From positions 3,906,001 to 3,970,000 of the forward strand of contig NZ_CP058910.1 of assembly GCF_013415885.1 (NCBI RefSeq): a DNA stretch of 64,000 nucleotides, read 5' to 3'. Positions 33,833 through 41,732 of this stretch are shown here, piece after piece; position 1 is the first letter of the stretch, and each line of letters starts with the position of its first letter. Source of the DNA: Halosimplex rubrum (GTDB lineage Archaea > Halobacteriota > Halobacteria > Halobacteriales > Haloarculaceae). Made by a program: the position numbers and the translations under genes. The notes below the pieces were generated by a model, which worked only from the letters and a program-made list of their open reading frames with translations, was not told the origin of the DNA and ran no database searches.

Positions 33833-35023
33833 TCAGTCCCGGTCGAGAACGGCGTTGCAGTTCGGGCAGTTCGTGCGGTCGGGCTCGGCGGCGTAGGTCT
33901 CCCCGCAGATGGGGCAGAACTCGTTTTTCACCGCCGCCTCGCCGCTCCCGGCGTCGGCGCCGGGGACCTCGGCGTCCTCGGGCGGGGAGAACACGCGCGT
34001 CTGCCCGGCGGGCTCCACCGAGTCCTCGCCCGAGTCGGTCGCCCCGGTCGTGTCGCTGGTCGCGTCGTCGTTCGAGCCGGCTCCGGCGGTCGAGCCGCCG
34101 GACGCGTCGCCGGAGTCGGGCGCCTGGGTCCCGCTACCGGCGGACTCGCTCTCGGACTCGGCTTCGGACGCCGTGCCCATCGCGAGGCGGTCCGTCGTGC
34201 CGGGCTGGACGACCTGCGGGTAGCGCTGGCCGGCGCGGATCGCCGTGCGGGGCACGTCCGGGCGCCGGATCCGGACGACCAGGCTCGCGAACAGCTGGAT
34301 CCAGACGTACGCGAGCGCGAGCGCGGCCGGCGTCGCGACCGCGGCGAGCGGGAGCAGCGGCGCCGTGAGCCCGGCGAGCGTCACCTCGCCGAAGACCGCC
34401 TCGCCGACGCCGTAGCGCGCGGCGGCCGCCTCGACCAGCGCGGTCTGCCCGCCCAGCGACGCGGCCCGCGAGACGGTCGCCGTCGTCGCGACGACGGCCG
34501 AGACGAACACGAGCGCCTGGAGCAGGCGCGGGGCCGAGAACGAGTAGACGCGGTAGCCGTACGCGACGGTCCGGACCAGCAACAGCGTGTTCGCGACCGC
34601 CAGCAGCGCGAGCACGTACCAGGTGACGGCGCCGCGGGCCGCACCGACCGCGACGGCTGCGGCCAGCAGGACCAGCGGCGGGACGAGCGCGACCAGCGGA
34701 TGGTCGAAGCGGTAACACTGCTCGACGTTGCCCCGCAGGTTCGTGAGGTTGCCGACGACGTAGCGGACGGCGACGGCCGACGGGACGAGCACCCAGAGGA
34801 CGGCGAAGGTCGCGGCGAGCCCGACCGCCTCGGTCGACCAGGGGTCGACGGTGTAGGCGCCGACGACCAGGTCGGCGACCTGCGAGACGGCGACGCCGGT
34901 GCCGGCCAGCCAGATGAGGTAGCCGGCGGCGCCGGCGACCAGCCCGAGGAAGAACCACCGCTCCTCGTCTGCGAGGAGGCGGACGGACCTGCCGAGTTCA
35001 CGGCGCGTGTCTCTGGTATCCAT
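33833..35023 (-). CDS. Membrane protein with C-terminal zinc ribbon
   Basis: The 396-residue protein has about six to seven membrane segments in its first 265 residues (for example FFLGLVAGAAGYLIWLAG and LVALVPPLVLLAAAVAVGAA). An acidic, Ser/Gly-rich linker of about 90 residues follows. The end is a zinc ribbon with paired cysteines in FCPICGETYAAE and NCPNCNAVLDRD. It is the last gene of the vWA-kinase-phosphatase-FHA operon, 27 bases after the FHA gene. The zinc ribbon parallels those in that neighbour. It may anchor the signalling complex at the membrane; this is inference. Confidence 0.82.
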   Translation of the reverse strand: MDTRDTRRELGRSVRLLADEERWFFLGLVAGAAGYLIWLAGTGVAVSQVADLVVGAYTVDPWSTEAVGLAATFAVLWVLVPSAVAVRYVVGNLTNLRGNVEQCYRFDHPLVALVPPLVLLAAAVAVGAARGAVTWYVLALLAVANTLLLVRTVAYGYRVYSFSAPRLLQALVFVSAVVATTATVSRAASLGGQTALVEAAAARYGVGEAVFGEVTLAGLTAPLLPLAAVATPAALALAYVWIQLFASLVVRIRRPDVPRTAIRAGQRYPQVVQPGTTDRLAMGTASEAESESESAGSGTQAPDSGDASGGSTAGAGSNDDATSDTTGATDSGEDSVEPAGQTRVFSPPEDAEVPGADAGSGEAAVKNEFCPICGETYAAEPDRTNCPNCNAVLDRD

Positions 35024-35050
35024 GCTCGCTCGTCGGACCGAGCCGCGGGG

Positions 35051-36391
35051 TCAGGGGGCCTGGACGCGCAGCGTCGCGACGCCGGAGAGTTCGATCCGGT
35101 CGCCCGGCGAGACGGGGACGCGCTCGCCCTCGTCGAGCGACTCGCCGTCGACGACCGTCGGGTTCTGCCCGAGCGCGACGAGGTGGAACTGCCCGTCCTC
35201 GCGGACGAACTGCACGTGTTCGCGGTGGATGCGCACCGCGTCGTCCTCGTCGCCGCCGGTGTTCATCACGATACTCCGGACGGTTCGACCGACCGTATCC
35301 CCGTCCCACACTTGAACCTCGCGGTTGCGCACGACCAGCACCAGCGATTCCGGCGCCTCGACCGCCGCTCCCTCGGCTCCGGCCGACGCCGGCTCGCCGT
35401 CGGCGTCTCCCGGTCGCTCGACCGTCCGGTCGTCGCCGTCGGCGCTCCCGGCGTTGCCGGCCCCCGCGTCACCGGTCGCTGTGCCGTCGTCGGTCGCCGT
35501 GCCGTCACCGGTCGCCGTGCCGTCGTCGACCGCCGCATCGGCGGCGTCTCCGGTCTCACCGCCCGAACGGTGAGCGTCGAGGTCCTCGCCACACGAGGCA
35601 CAGAAGTTGTCGTCCGGTTCGACTTCGGTCCCGCAGTCCGGACACTCCGTCAGCGGCCCCGGCTCCAGCGCCGACACGTCCTCGCCGCAGTTGGCGCAGA
35701 AGTTGTCTTCGGCGTCGACCGACTCGCCACAGTCCGGACAGGTGAGGTCGCCCCCCTCGCCGGTCCCGGCGTCGGCATCGGCCGCTCCCTCGTCGGCGGC
35801 GGCCGCCCCCTGGTCGGGTCCCGCCCCGGACTCGTCGTCGACCGCGCCAGCGGAGGCCTCGTTAACCGCCTCGGAGTCGGTCGGTTCCGACTCGTCGCCG
35901 TCCGGCGAATCGGCGCGGTCGCCGTTCGGCGCGTCGACGCCGGCGTCGGCCTCGGCCGCCGCGACGCCGTCGGCCGTGTCGGACGGCTCCGCCGCGGCCG
36001 CCGTCGATTCCGCGTCGGTGCTGTCGGCCGAGTCGGCACCGGCGGTATCGTCGGTTGCGTCGGGCGCGCTCGTATCGGCGTCGTCGGCCGCAACGGAGAC
36101 CGCCTCGGCCGGCTCCCCGGCCGGCTCGTCGACCTCGGCACCGGGGGTCGGATCGTCCGGCGAGTCGGTCCCGTCCCCGGTCGCGTCGGGCGCGTCGTCC
36201 GTGTCCGGGGTTTCGGCCCCGGCGTCGTCCGTGTCCGGGGTTTCGGCCCCGGCGTCGTCCGTCTCGGGCGCGGTCGCTTCGTGTTGCCACTCCCCGCAGT
36301 CCGAGTTCGTACACCAGCCCCCCGCGGCGGTCGGGTCGAACTCCTCCCCGCAGAGGGGGCACTCGACCGTCCCGCTCGTGCTGTGCGACAT
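35051..36391 (-). CDS. Zinc-ribbon protein with C-terminal FHA domain
   Basis: The 446-residue protein opens with a zinc ribbon (ECPLCGEEFDP, then WCTNSDCGEW). A long acidic disordered linker contains a duplicated TDDAGAETPD unit. Two more ribbons follow (CPDCGESVDAEDNFCANCG and CPDCGTEVEPDDNFCASCG), then a C-terminal FHA-type domain (VRIHREHVQFVREDGQFHLV and LSPGDRIEL-like strands). FHA domains bind phosphothreonine, so this is a candidate reader for the kinase encoded upstream. A T-rich box about 28 bases before the ATG at 36391 suggests an own promoter. Confidence 0.85.
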   Translation of the reverse strand: MSHSTSGTVECPLCGEEFDPTAAGGWCTNSDCGEWQHEATAPETDDAGAETPDTDDAGAETPDTDDAPDATGDGTDSPDDPTPGAEVDEPAGEPAEAVSVAADDADTSAPDATDDTAGADSADSTDAESTAAAAEPSDTADGVAAAEADAGVDAPNGDRADSPDGDESEPTDSEAVNEASAGAVDDESGAGPDQGAAAADEGAADADAGTGEGGDLTCPDCGESVDAEDNFCANCGEDVSALEPGPLTECPDCGTEVEPDDNFCASCGEDLDAHRSGGETGDAADAAVDDGTATGDGTATDDGTATGDAGAGNAGSADGDDRTVERPGDADGEPASAGAEGAAVEAPESLVLVVRNREVQVWDGDTVGRTVRSIVMNTGGDEDDAVRIHREHVQFVREDGQFHLVALGQNPTVVDGESLDEGERVPVSPGDRIELSGVATLRVQAP

Positions 36392-36521
36392 AGCTGTCGG
36401 CATATGCAGGCCGGTCATCAAAACAGTTGCCCCGTCGTGTCGGCGCGGCGGAGGGTCGGGAACCGCACGACCGCGGGCGGCCGCGGACGACGGATCCGAC
36501 CCGATCGGCCGCGCGATACCC

Positions 36522-36593
36522 TCAGTCGTGCTCGGCGAGCGTCTCGCTGCTCGCGGGTCGCTCCGCTCCCCGCTCACCTCCCGAGACGCTCAT
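36522..36593 (-). CDS. 23-codon ORF overlapping the PP2C stop, carrying the 24-bp repeat
   Basis: The ATG at 36593 overlaps the phosphatase stop as ATGA and the ORF runs to 36522. It contains the 24-base repeat (36550-36573) also found in two enzyme genes. Unlike the other small ORFs, its end does not reach the next gene's start (36391), so it does not bridge the gap. It may be only the tail of coupled reading. The 198 bases between the genes hold nothing else. Confidence 0.3.
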   Translation of the reverse strand: MSVSGGERGAERPASSETLAEHD

Positions 36594-37768
36594 TGCATTC
36601 GCGTCTCGCGTTCCTCCACCGACTGCTCGGCGCCCGCCGCCCGAGCGGGCGGGTCGGTCGGCGTCGGCGGGAGCGTCCCGTCGTGGAGCAGGACCGTCGA
36701 GAGATTGTCCTTGCCGCCGCGGTCGTTGGCCAGGTCGACCAGCCGCTCGGCCGCGTCGGCCAGCGACGGCGCCGACAGCACCGCCTCGCGGATCTCCCCG
36801 TCGGTGACCGCGCGGTCGCGGACCACGGCGGCCATCTCGTCGTCGCGGCCGGCGTCGACGTACCACTCGTAGAGCTTCGCCGCCTCCGTCTGGGCGTCCA
36901 GCAGGCCGTCGCTCGTGACGAGCAACACGTCCTCGCGGTAGAGCGGGACGGTCGCCGTCTCCACGTCGACGGTCGCCGTCTGGGGGTCCCCGCGGCCGCT
37001 CCCGCCGAGGGCGCGAGTGATCTCGTTGCCCCGCGGGTGGACCAGCGCCTCCACGTCGTCGATCTCGCCGGCCTCGCGCAGTCGCTGGACGACCGCGTGG
37101 TCCGTGGTGAGCGGCAGGATCTCGTCGCGCGCGGCGTTGACGACGTAGGCGCGGCTGTCGCCGACCCACCCGTAGTGACAGCGGCCGCCGACGCAGACGC
37201 CGGCGACGACGGTCGCGTGGGCCTGCTCGCCCGCGTCGGCGGCGTACGCCAGCACCTCGCGGTGAGCGGCGACGACCGCCTCGGCGACCGCCGATTCCAT
37301 CTCTCCGTCCCGCGGCGGGGCCGCCAGCGGGTCGTCGACGGCCACGTCGAACCCCTCCGGGTCGCTGCGCGCGGCGGCGACGGCCGTGCCCGCGAGGTGC
37401 TCGCAGACGGCCGTCGTCGCGATGTAGGAGGCGGCGTCGCCGGCGTCGTGACCCCCGGCGCCGTCGGCGAGCGCGAACACCGCCGCGCTCCGGTTGTCGC
37501 GATCGCGGTCTGCCCCGTCGCGGTCCCGCGGTTCGTCGCGCCGGTCGTCGGGGGCCGACTCGTCGGACTCGGCGTCGGCGTCACCGGCCTCCGGTTCGCG
37601 CCCCTCCTCGTCGGAGTCGCCCGTTTCGTCACCGTCGGCGTCGTCGCGGTCGTAGCCGCGAAAGCCCGCGCGGTGGCCCTGTTCGAACACGGAGACCGCG
37701 ACGCTGTCCTCGTTGATCCCCCCGTCGCGCTTGCGGTCCCCCACGTCGTAGTGCGTTGCGTAATCCAT
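36590..37768 (-). CDS. PP2C-family protein phosphatase
   Basis: The 392-residue protein is a metal-dependent Ser/Thr phosphatase. Motifs in order are DGGINEDSVAVSVF, ALADGAGGHDAGDAAS with metal-binding aspartate, YGWVGDSRAYVV, VLLVTSDGLLDA and RGGKDNLSTVLLH. An acidic insert of about 60 residues (positions 40-95) interrupts the first strands. The gene lies two bases after the kinase gene and should oppose the kinase. The ATG at 37768 gives MDYATHYDVGDRKRDGG; the longer ORF lies inside the kinase gene. Confidence 0.92.
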   Translation of the reverse strand: MDYATHYDVGDRKRDGGINEDSVAVSVFEQGHRAGFRGYDRDDADGDETGDSDEEGREPEAGDADAESDESAPDDRRDEPRDRDGADRDRDNRSAAVFALADGAGGHDAGDAASYIATTAVCEHLAGTAVAAARSDPEGFDVAVDDPLAAPPRDGEMESAVAEAVVAAHREVLAYAADAGEQAHATVVAGVCVGGRCHYGWVGDSRAYVVNAARDEILPLTTDHAVVQRLREAGEIDDVEALVHPRGNEITRALGGSGRGDPQTATVDVETATVPLYREDVLLVTSDGLLDAQTEAAKLYEWYVDAGRDDEMAAVVRDRAVTDGEIREAVLSAPSLADAAERLVDLANDRGGKDNLSTVLLHDGTLPPTPTDPPARAAGAEQSVEERETRMQ

Positions 37769-37770
37769 GG

Positions 37771-39003
37771 TTATGCCGTACTGAACTCGAAGGTGACGCC
37801 GTAGCTCGGGTGGACGAGGGCGATCAGGTCGCCCTCGCGCAGCCCGTACAGTTCCGGCGGCACGTTCCCCTCCGCGTCGGTCGCGTCTTCGCCCGACTGC
37901 TCCAGGCGCTCGCGACCGGCCTCGCTGAGCACGCGCTGCCACCCGCCGCCCGTCTGGACGTAGGTCCCGTTGAGGCTCCGGTCGCGGATGAACCACTCGC
38001 CGTCGGCGTCCGTGTCGAACTGCACCTGCACCGTCGAGATGTACTCCTCCTCGTCCTCGATCACGACCGACGACCGCGGGCCGTCGGCGTAGCGCCGGCC
38101 GATGGTGTCGCCCGGGTAGACCGTGTATCGTTCGCCCGCCTGCGTGTAGCGGACCGTCGCCGACGGCGGCGGGCTCGGGTCCCGCGCCTCGAGGACGCGC
38201 TTCATCGCCGTCGCGTTGCGGTAGCGCTCCTCGTAGTCGCTCGCGGTCGCCTTCTCGACGATGGCCGCGAGATACGGCTCGCACTCGGCGCCGAAGTCGC
38301 GCGGGTCGACCCCGTCCTTGCGCGGGACCGTCCCCTTCAGCAGGTAGAGGAGGATCTTCCCGACGGAGTAGACGTCCGACCACGGGCCCTGGCGGGCCTC
38401 CGTCGCGTCGGCCTCGGCGACCTCCCGCGGTTTGTACGGGCCGACGATGGTCGTCTGGTCGGCCGCCTCCGCTCCCGTATCGAACCCCGTCGCCGTGTTG
38501 AAGTCGATGAGCACCGGCGTCACCGTCCCCCCGCGGTGGGTGATCATCACGTTGTCGGGCTTCAGATCGCGGTAGACGATCTCGTTCTCGTGGAGGAAAC
38601 TCATCGCGTCACAGAGGTCGATCCCGATCTGTCGCACCTGGTCGATGTCGTCGAGCGGGCCGGTCCGCCGGATGGCGTCGTCGAGCTCGTAGCCGTCGAC
38701 GAGTTCCACGACGAGGACCGAGGTACCGTCCCCGTCCTCGGCGACCTCGCGCAGCGACATGATGTTGGGGTGGCCGCCCGCATCGCGGATGGCCGCCAGC
38801 GTCTCGGCCTCCTTCTGGAAGTAGGTCCGGACGATGTCGCGGTCGTTCTGGCTGCCCGCGTAGTTGGGGTACTTGAGCGCGACGGCCTCGCCGGTCTCGG
38901 TGTCGACGGCGTCGAACACCTTCGCGAACCCGCCCTCGCCGACCACCTCGCCGACCTCGTAGCGGCCGACGACCAGGTCGCCCCCCGTCGGCGCGGCCGT
39001 CAT
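37771..39003 (-). CDS. Ser/Thr protein kinase with C-terminal FHA domain
   Basis: The 410-residue soluble kinase has the eukaryotic-like kinase domain at about residues 10-265. The glycine loop is VVGEGGFAKVF, the lysine is in AVALKYPN, the catalytic loop is VYRDLKPDNVMI and the metal motif is LIDFNTATG (DFN in place of DFG). WSDVYSVGKILLYLLKG follows. An FHA domain with IRDRSLNGTYVQ fills the C-terminus. The start overlaps the vWA gene's stop (ATGA) and the phosphatase gene follows after two bases. There is no membrane segment. Confidence 0.94.
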   Translation of the reverse strand: MTAAPTGGDLVVGRYEVGEVVGEGGFAKVFDAVDTETGEAVALKYPNYAGSQNDRDIVRTYFQKEAETLAAIRDAGGHPNIMSLREVAEDGDGTSVLVVELVDGYELDDAIRRTGPLDDIDQVRQIGIDLCDAMSFLHENEIVYRDLKPDNVMITHRGGTVTPVLIDFNTATGFDTGAEAADQTTIVGPYKPREVAEADATEARQGPWSDVYSVGKILLYLLKGTVPRKDGVDPRDFGAECEPYLAAIVEKATASDYEERYRNATAMKRVLEARDPSPPPSATVRYTQAGERYTVYPGDTIGRRYADGPRSSVVIEDEEEYISTVQVQFDTDADGEWFIRDRSLNGTYVQTGGGWQRVLSEAGRERLEQSGEDATDAEGNVPPELYGLREGDLIALVHPSYGVTFEFSTA

Positions 39004-40187
39004 TCTATCCGGGAGTCGTCGACGATCCTGGTGGCGCTCTCGCGTTCGTTGCGACCGCCCTCGTCGACGAGCCGGGTCTGTCGCTGGGCCTCCTCGACGA
39101 CGGCCGTGTCCTCGCCGTGGATCCGGGTCATCTTCTCGACTTCGGTCTCGGCGGCCGCGACGTTGCCCTTCCCGAGCTCCGTGCGGACGACCGTCTGGCG
39201 GTGGTCGAGCGACACCGACTCGTTGTGCTCGGCGAGGGCGGCGTTGTCGTCGGTGTACTCGGCGGCGATCCGGTCGCTCGCCCGCTCGCCCGACGCCGTG
39301 AGCGTCACGTCGACCAGCGAGCGCGCGCCGAGTTCCTCGCGTGTGGGCGCGTGGACTTTCAGGACGACGCGCTGGCTCTCGCGCTCGGCCAGGTCCGGGA
39401 GCGGAACCGTCGCGGCGTTGCCCGACCAGTTCACGTCGACCTCCTGGGCCTGCGGGAGCGCGCGGTACACCTCGCTCACCTCGACGCCGGCGGCGGCGTC
39501 GAGTTCGAGGCTGGCCTCCGTCGCGACGACGGACTGGGCCTGCTCGACGGCGTCGCCGAAGAACGATTCGATGTCGCCGGGCGATTCGAGGTGGGTCCAC
39601 TCGCCGCGGGCGGTCGTCCCGAGCGTGCGGATGGTCTCCTCGTCGTAGTCGGTGCCGATACCCGCCGAGAGAACCCTGATGCCCGACCCGTCGATGTCGG
39701 CAGCGAGCTCGCGGAAGTCGGCGGGGTCGTGGTTGTTGTCCTTGCCGTCCGACAGCAGCAGGACCCGGCGGACGGCGTCGTCGGTCTCCGGGCGGTACCC
39801 CAGCGAGTCCAGCGCGGCCCGGGCCGAGTCGAGGCCGTCGTACATGTCGGTCCCCCCGCCGGCGCTCAGTTGCTCGACGCGATGCATGGCGTCTTCGCGG
39901 GCGGTGTCGCCCCACCGCTGGGGGCGCATGACGACCTCGGCGTCGGAGTCGAACGCCACGATGCCGACGTAGTCGTCGGGTTCGAGGAGGCCGAACACCC
40001 ACGAGGCGCCCTCCCGGGCCTGGTCGAGTTTCGCCCCGTCCATCGAGCCGCTCGTGTCCAGACAGAGGAGGATATGCCGCTCGCGGGACCCGCTCCCCGT
40101 CCCCGGTTCGACGTCGACCGTCGCCGTCAGCGTCGCCCCGTCGGCGGGCACGTACGGCCGGTTGACGTCGGTCTCGATTGCTACCAT
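39000..40187 (-). CDS. von Willebrand factor A domain protein
   Basis: The 395-residue protein carries a vWA domain with a complete MIDAS metal site: LDTSGSMDGAKL, GGGTDMYDGL and LLLSDGKDNNHD. It is preceded by a beta region and followed by a beta-sandwich-like and helical C-terminal part (EVEKMTRIHGEDTAVVEEAQ). There is no signal peptide. It heads the operon that continues with a kinase, a PP2C phosphatase and an FHA protein. An A-rich sequence (AAAAACACATACGG) lies near the promoter position before the ATG at 40187. Confidence 0.92.
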   Translation of the reverse strand: MVAIETDVNRPYVPADGATLTATVDVEPGTGSGSRERHILLCLDTSGSMDGAKLDQAREGASWVFGLLEPDDYVGIVAFDSDAEVVMRPQRWGDTAREDAMHRVEQLSAGGGTDMYDGLDSARAALDSLGYRPETDDAVRRVLLLSDGKDNNHDPADFRELAADIDGSGIRVLSAGIGTDYDEETIRTLGTTARGEWTHLESPGDIESFFGDAVEQAQSVVATEASLELDAAAGVEVSEVYRALPQAQEVDVNWSGNAATVPLPDLAERESQRVVLKVHAPTREELGARSLVDVTLTASGERASDRIAAEYTDDNAALAEHNESVSLDHRQTVVRTELGKGNVAAAETEVEKMTRIHGEDTAVVEEAQRQTRLVDEGGRNERESATRIVDDSRIE

Positions 40188-40324
40188 CGTTCGCCCTCTC
40201 GCTCTCGTCCCGTATGTGTTTTTCTCCGACCCGGAAGTTGCCACTTCCCGACCCGGTAGTTCCCGCTGGCCGATCTCATCGTTCCCGCTGGCCGGCCCCG
40301 TCGGCCCGCGTCCGATCCACGGCG

Positions 40325-40456
40325 CTACGCGAACAGTCCCCGAATCACGTCGCCGAAGCGCAACAGCACGATGCCCCCGACCAGCATCGCCAGCAGCCAG
40401 AGCACGGTGATGAGCACGCTCCGGCGCATGAACGGGTCTTCGGTCCAAGTTGTCAT
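40325..40456 (-). CDS. 43-residue single-pass membrane protein
   Basis: The short protein MTTWTEDPFMRRSVLITVLW... has one hydrophobic helix (VLITVLWLLAMLVGGIVLL) and a basic turn before it. The ATG at 40456 has a T-rich TATA-like box (CTTTTTGAG) about 32 bases upstream, supporting a real leaderless gene. It lies just upstream of the vWA operon on the same strand, 137 bases away, but probably has its own promoter. The function is unknown. Confidence 0.65.
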   Translation of the reverse strand: MTTWTEDPFMRRSVLITVLWLLAMLVGGIVLLRFGDVIRGLFA

Positions 40457-40587
40457 ACCACATAGTCGGTCGCCCGGGCTCAAAAAGTCTCGCGTCGGTT
40501 CGCTCGCCCCGCCGGACGAGCCCGGTCCCGCTCGGCCTGTCAGCGGACCGCGTTCCGTCACGGACTGCACTTTCCGTCGCAGAGCTT

Positions 40588-40620
40588 ACTTTGCGTTGCA
40601 AAGTCTATTTGCTACGCAAA
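40588..40620 (+). promoter_or_regulatory. Tandem palindromic operators before an ABC exporter operon
   Basis: Two related palindromes lie side by side: ACTTTGC-GTT-GCAAAGT (40588-40604, 7-base arms) and TTTGC-TAC-GCAAA (40608-40620, 5-base arms). Their centres are 18 bases apart, so both face similar sides of the helix. They sit directly upstream of the TATA-like CTTTATTG at 40621-40628. The likely binder is the winged-helix protein encoded at 43379-43666 at the end of the operon. Confidence 0.7.
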
Positions 40621-40656
40621 CTTTATTGAGGTAGAAACTAGTTTTCGGATCGAGGC

Positions 40657-40737
40657 ATGACCCAGATGGTCCCCGTTTCGGTCGAGCAGCACAGTCCGTC
40701 CGCCGCCGCCCGCGCCGCGGAGGTGTGGGTCGGATGA
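40657..40737 (+). CDS. 26-codon leader ORF before the ABC ATPase gene
   Basis: The ORF begins MTQMVPVSVEQHSPS and its TGA overlaps the ATPase ATG (ATGA, 40734). The ATPase gene's Shine-Dalgarno GGAGGTG (40719-40725) lies inside its last codons. The TATA-like CTTTATTG (40621-40628) is about 32 bases before the ORF's ATG, so the transcript probably starts at or just before this ATG. The ATPase would then be translated by reinitiation. Confidence 0.5.
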   Translation: MTQMVPVSVEQHSPSAAARAAEVWVG

Positions 40738-41732
40738 GCGCGGTCGAGATAGACGGCCTCACGAAGCGCTACGGCGACGTGACCGCGGTCTCGGAGCTGT
40801 CGCTGTCGGTCGAGCGGGGCGAGGTGTTCGGCCTCCTCGGCCCGAACGGCGCCGGGAAGTCGACGACGATCAACGTCCTCCTGGGCTTTCTCGACCCGAC
40901 CGCGGGGTCGGTCCGGGTCCTCGGGACGGACGTGACCGAGGACCTCCAGCGAGTCAAGCGGCGGGTCGGGCTGCTCCCGGAGGCGTTCGAGCCGGTGCCG
41001 AACCTCACCGGTCGCGAACACGTCGCGGCGGCGATCGAGACCAAGGGAGCCGACGACGACCCGGACGCCCTCCTCGACCGCGTGGGGCTGGACCCGGAGG
41101 ACGCCCGGCGGCCGGCCGACGACTACTCGACGGGCATGTTCCAGCGGATGGCGCTGGCGGTCGCGCTCGTGGGCGACCCGGATCTCCTGGTGCTCGACGA
41201 ACCCTCCTCGGGGCTGGACCCCAACGGCGTCCAGCTGGTCCGCGACATCGTCCGCGAGGAGGCCGAGCGCGGCGCGACCGTCCTCTTCTCCTCGCACATC
41301 CTCGACGAGGTCGAGCGGGTCTCCGACCGGGTCGCCATCCTCCGGGACGGCGAGCTGGCCGCGGTCAACTCCGTGGAGAACCTCCGGGCCGAGCTGGGGA
41401 TGGGGAGCGTCGTCTCGGCGACCGTCGACGCGGTGCCCGACCTCGAGGCCGTCGCCGCGGTCGACGGCGTCACCGACGTGACCGTCGACGGTCCGACCGT
41501 CCGGGTCGGTTGTGCGACGCCGCGCGCGAAGATGCCCGCGCTCCGCCGGCTCGACGACCGCGCGACCGTCGAAGACGTGACCGTCGAGGAGTCGTCGCTG
41601 GAGGACCTGTTCGAGGCCTACACGACCGACCGGCCCGAGGCCGGGGGCGGCGATGCCGGAACGGGCGCCGGAAAGGGGGTCGCCCCCGGGTCGGCCCCCG
41701 ACACCGCGACCGCGGGCGGTGACCGCCAGTGA
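40734..41732 (+). CDS. ABC exporter ATPase
   Basis: The 332-residue ATPase resembles the single-domain subunits of drug- or copper-type (CcmA/NosF-like) exporters. Walker A is GPNGAGKSTTINVL and the signature is YSTGMFQRMALAVAL. Walker B is LLVLDEPSSGLDPNG, with the switch histidine in LFSSHILDEVERV. A regulatory C-terminal domain and a Gly-rich tail follow. The stop overlaps the permease GTG (GTGA). The ATG at 40734 has GGAGGTG upstream. The substrate is unknown. Confidence 0.93.
   Translation: MSAVEIDGLTKRYGDVTAVSELSLSVERGEVFGLLGPNGAGKSTTINVLLGFLDPTAGSVRVLGTDVTEDLQRVKRRVGLLPEAFEPVPNLTGREHVAAAIETKGADDDPDALLDRVGLDPEDARRPADDYSTGMFQRMALAVALVGDPDLLVLDEPSSGLDPNGVQLVRDIVREEAERGATVLFSSHILDEVERVSDRVAILRDGELAAVNSVENLRAELGMGSVVSATVDAVPDLEAVAAVDGVTDVTVDGPTVRVGCATPRAKMPALRRLDDRATVEDVTVEESSLEDLFEAYTTDRPEAGGGDAGTGAGKGVAPGSAPDTATAGGDRQ

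Noticed and set aside
36522-36593. A bridging ORF between the PP2C and FHA genes like those in the che operon
   Set aside because: Its start overlaps the PP2C stop, but it ends 130 bases before the FHA gene, which has its own TATA-like box. I list it only as a weak feature.
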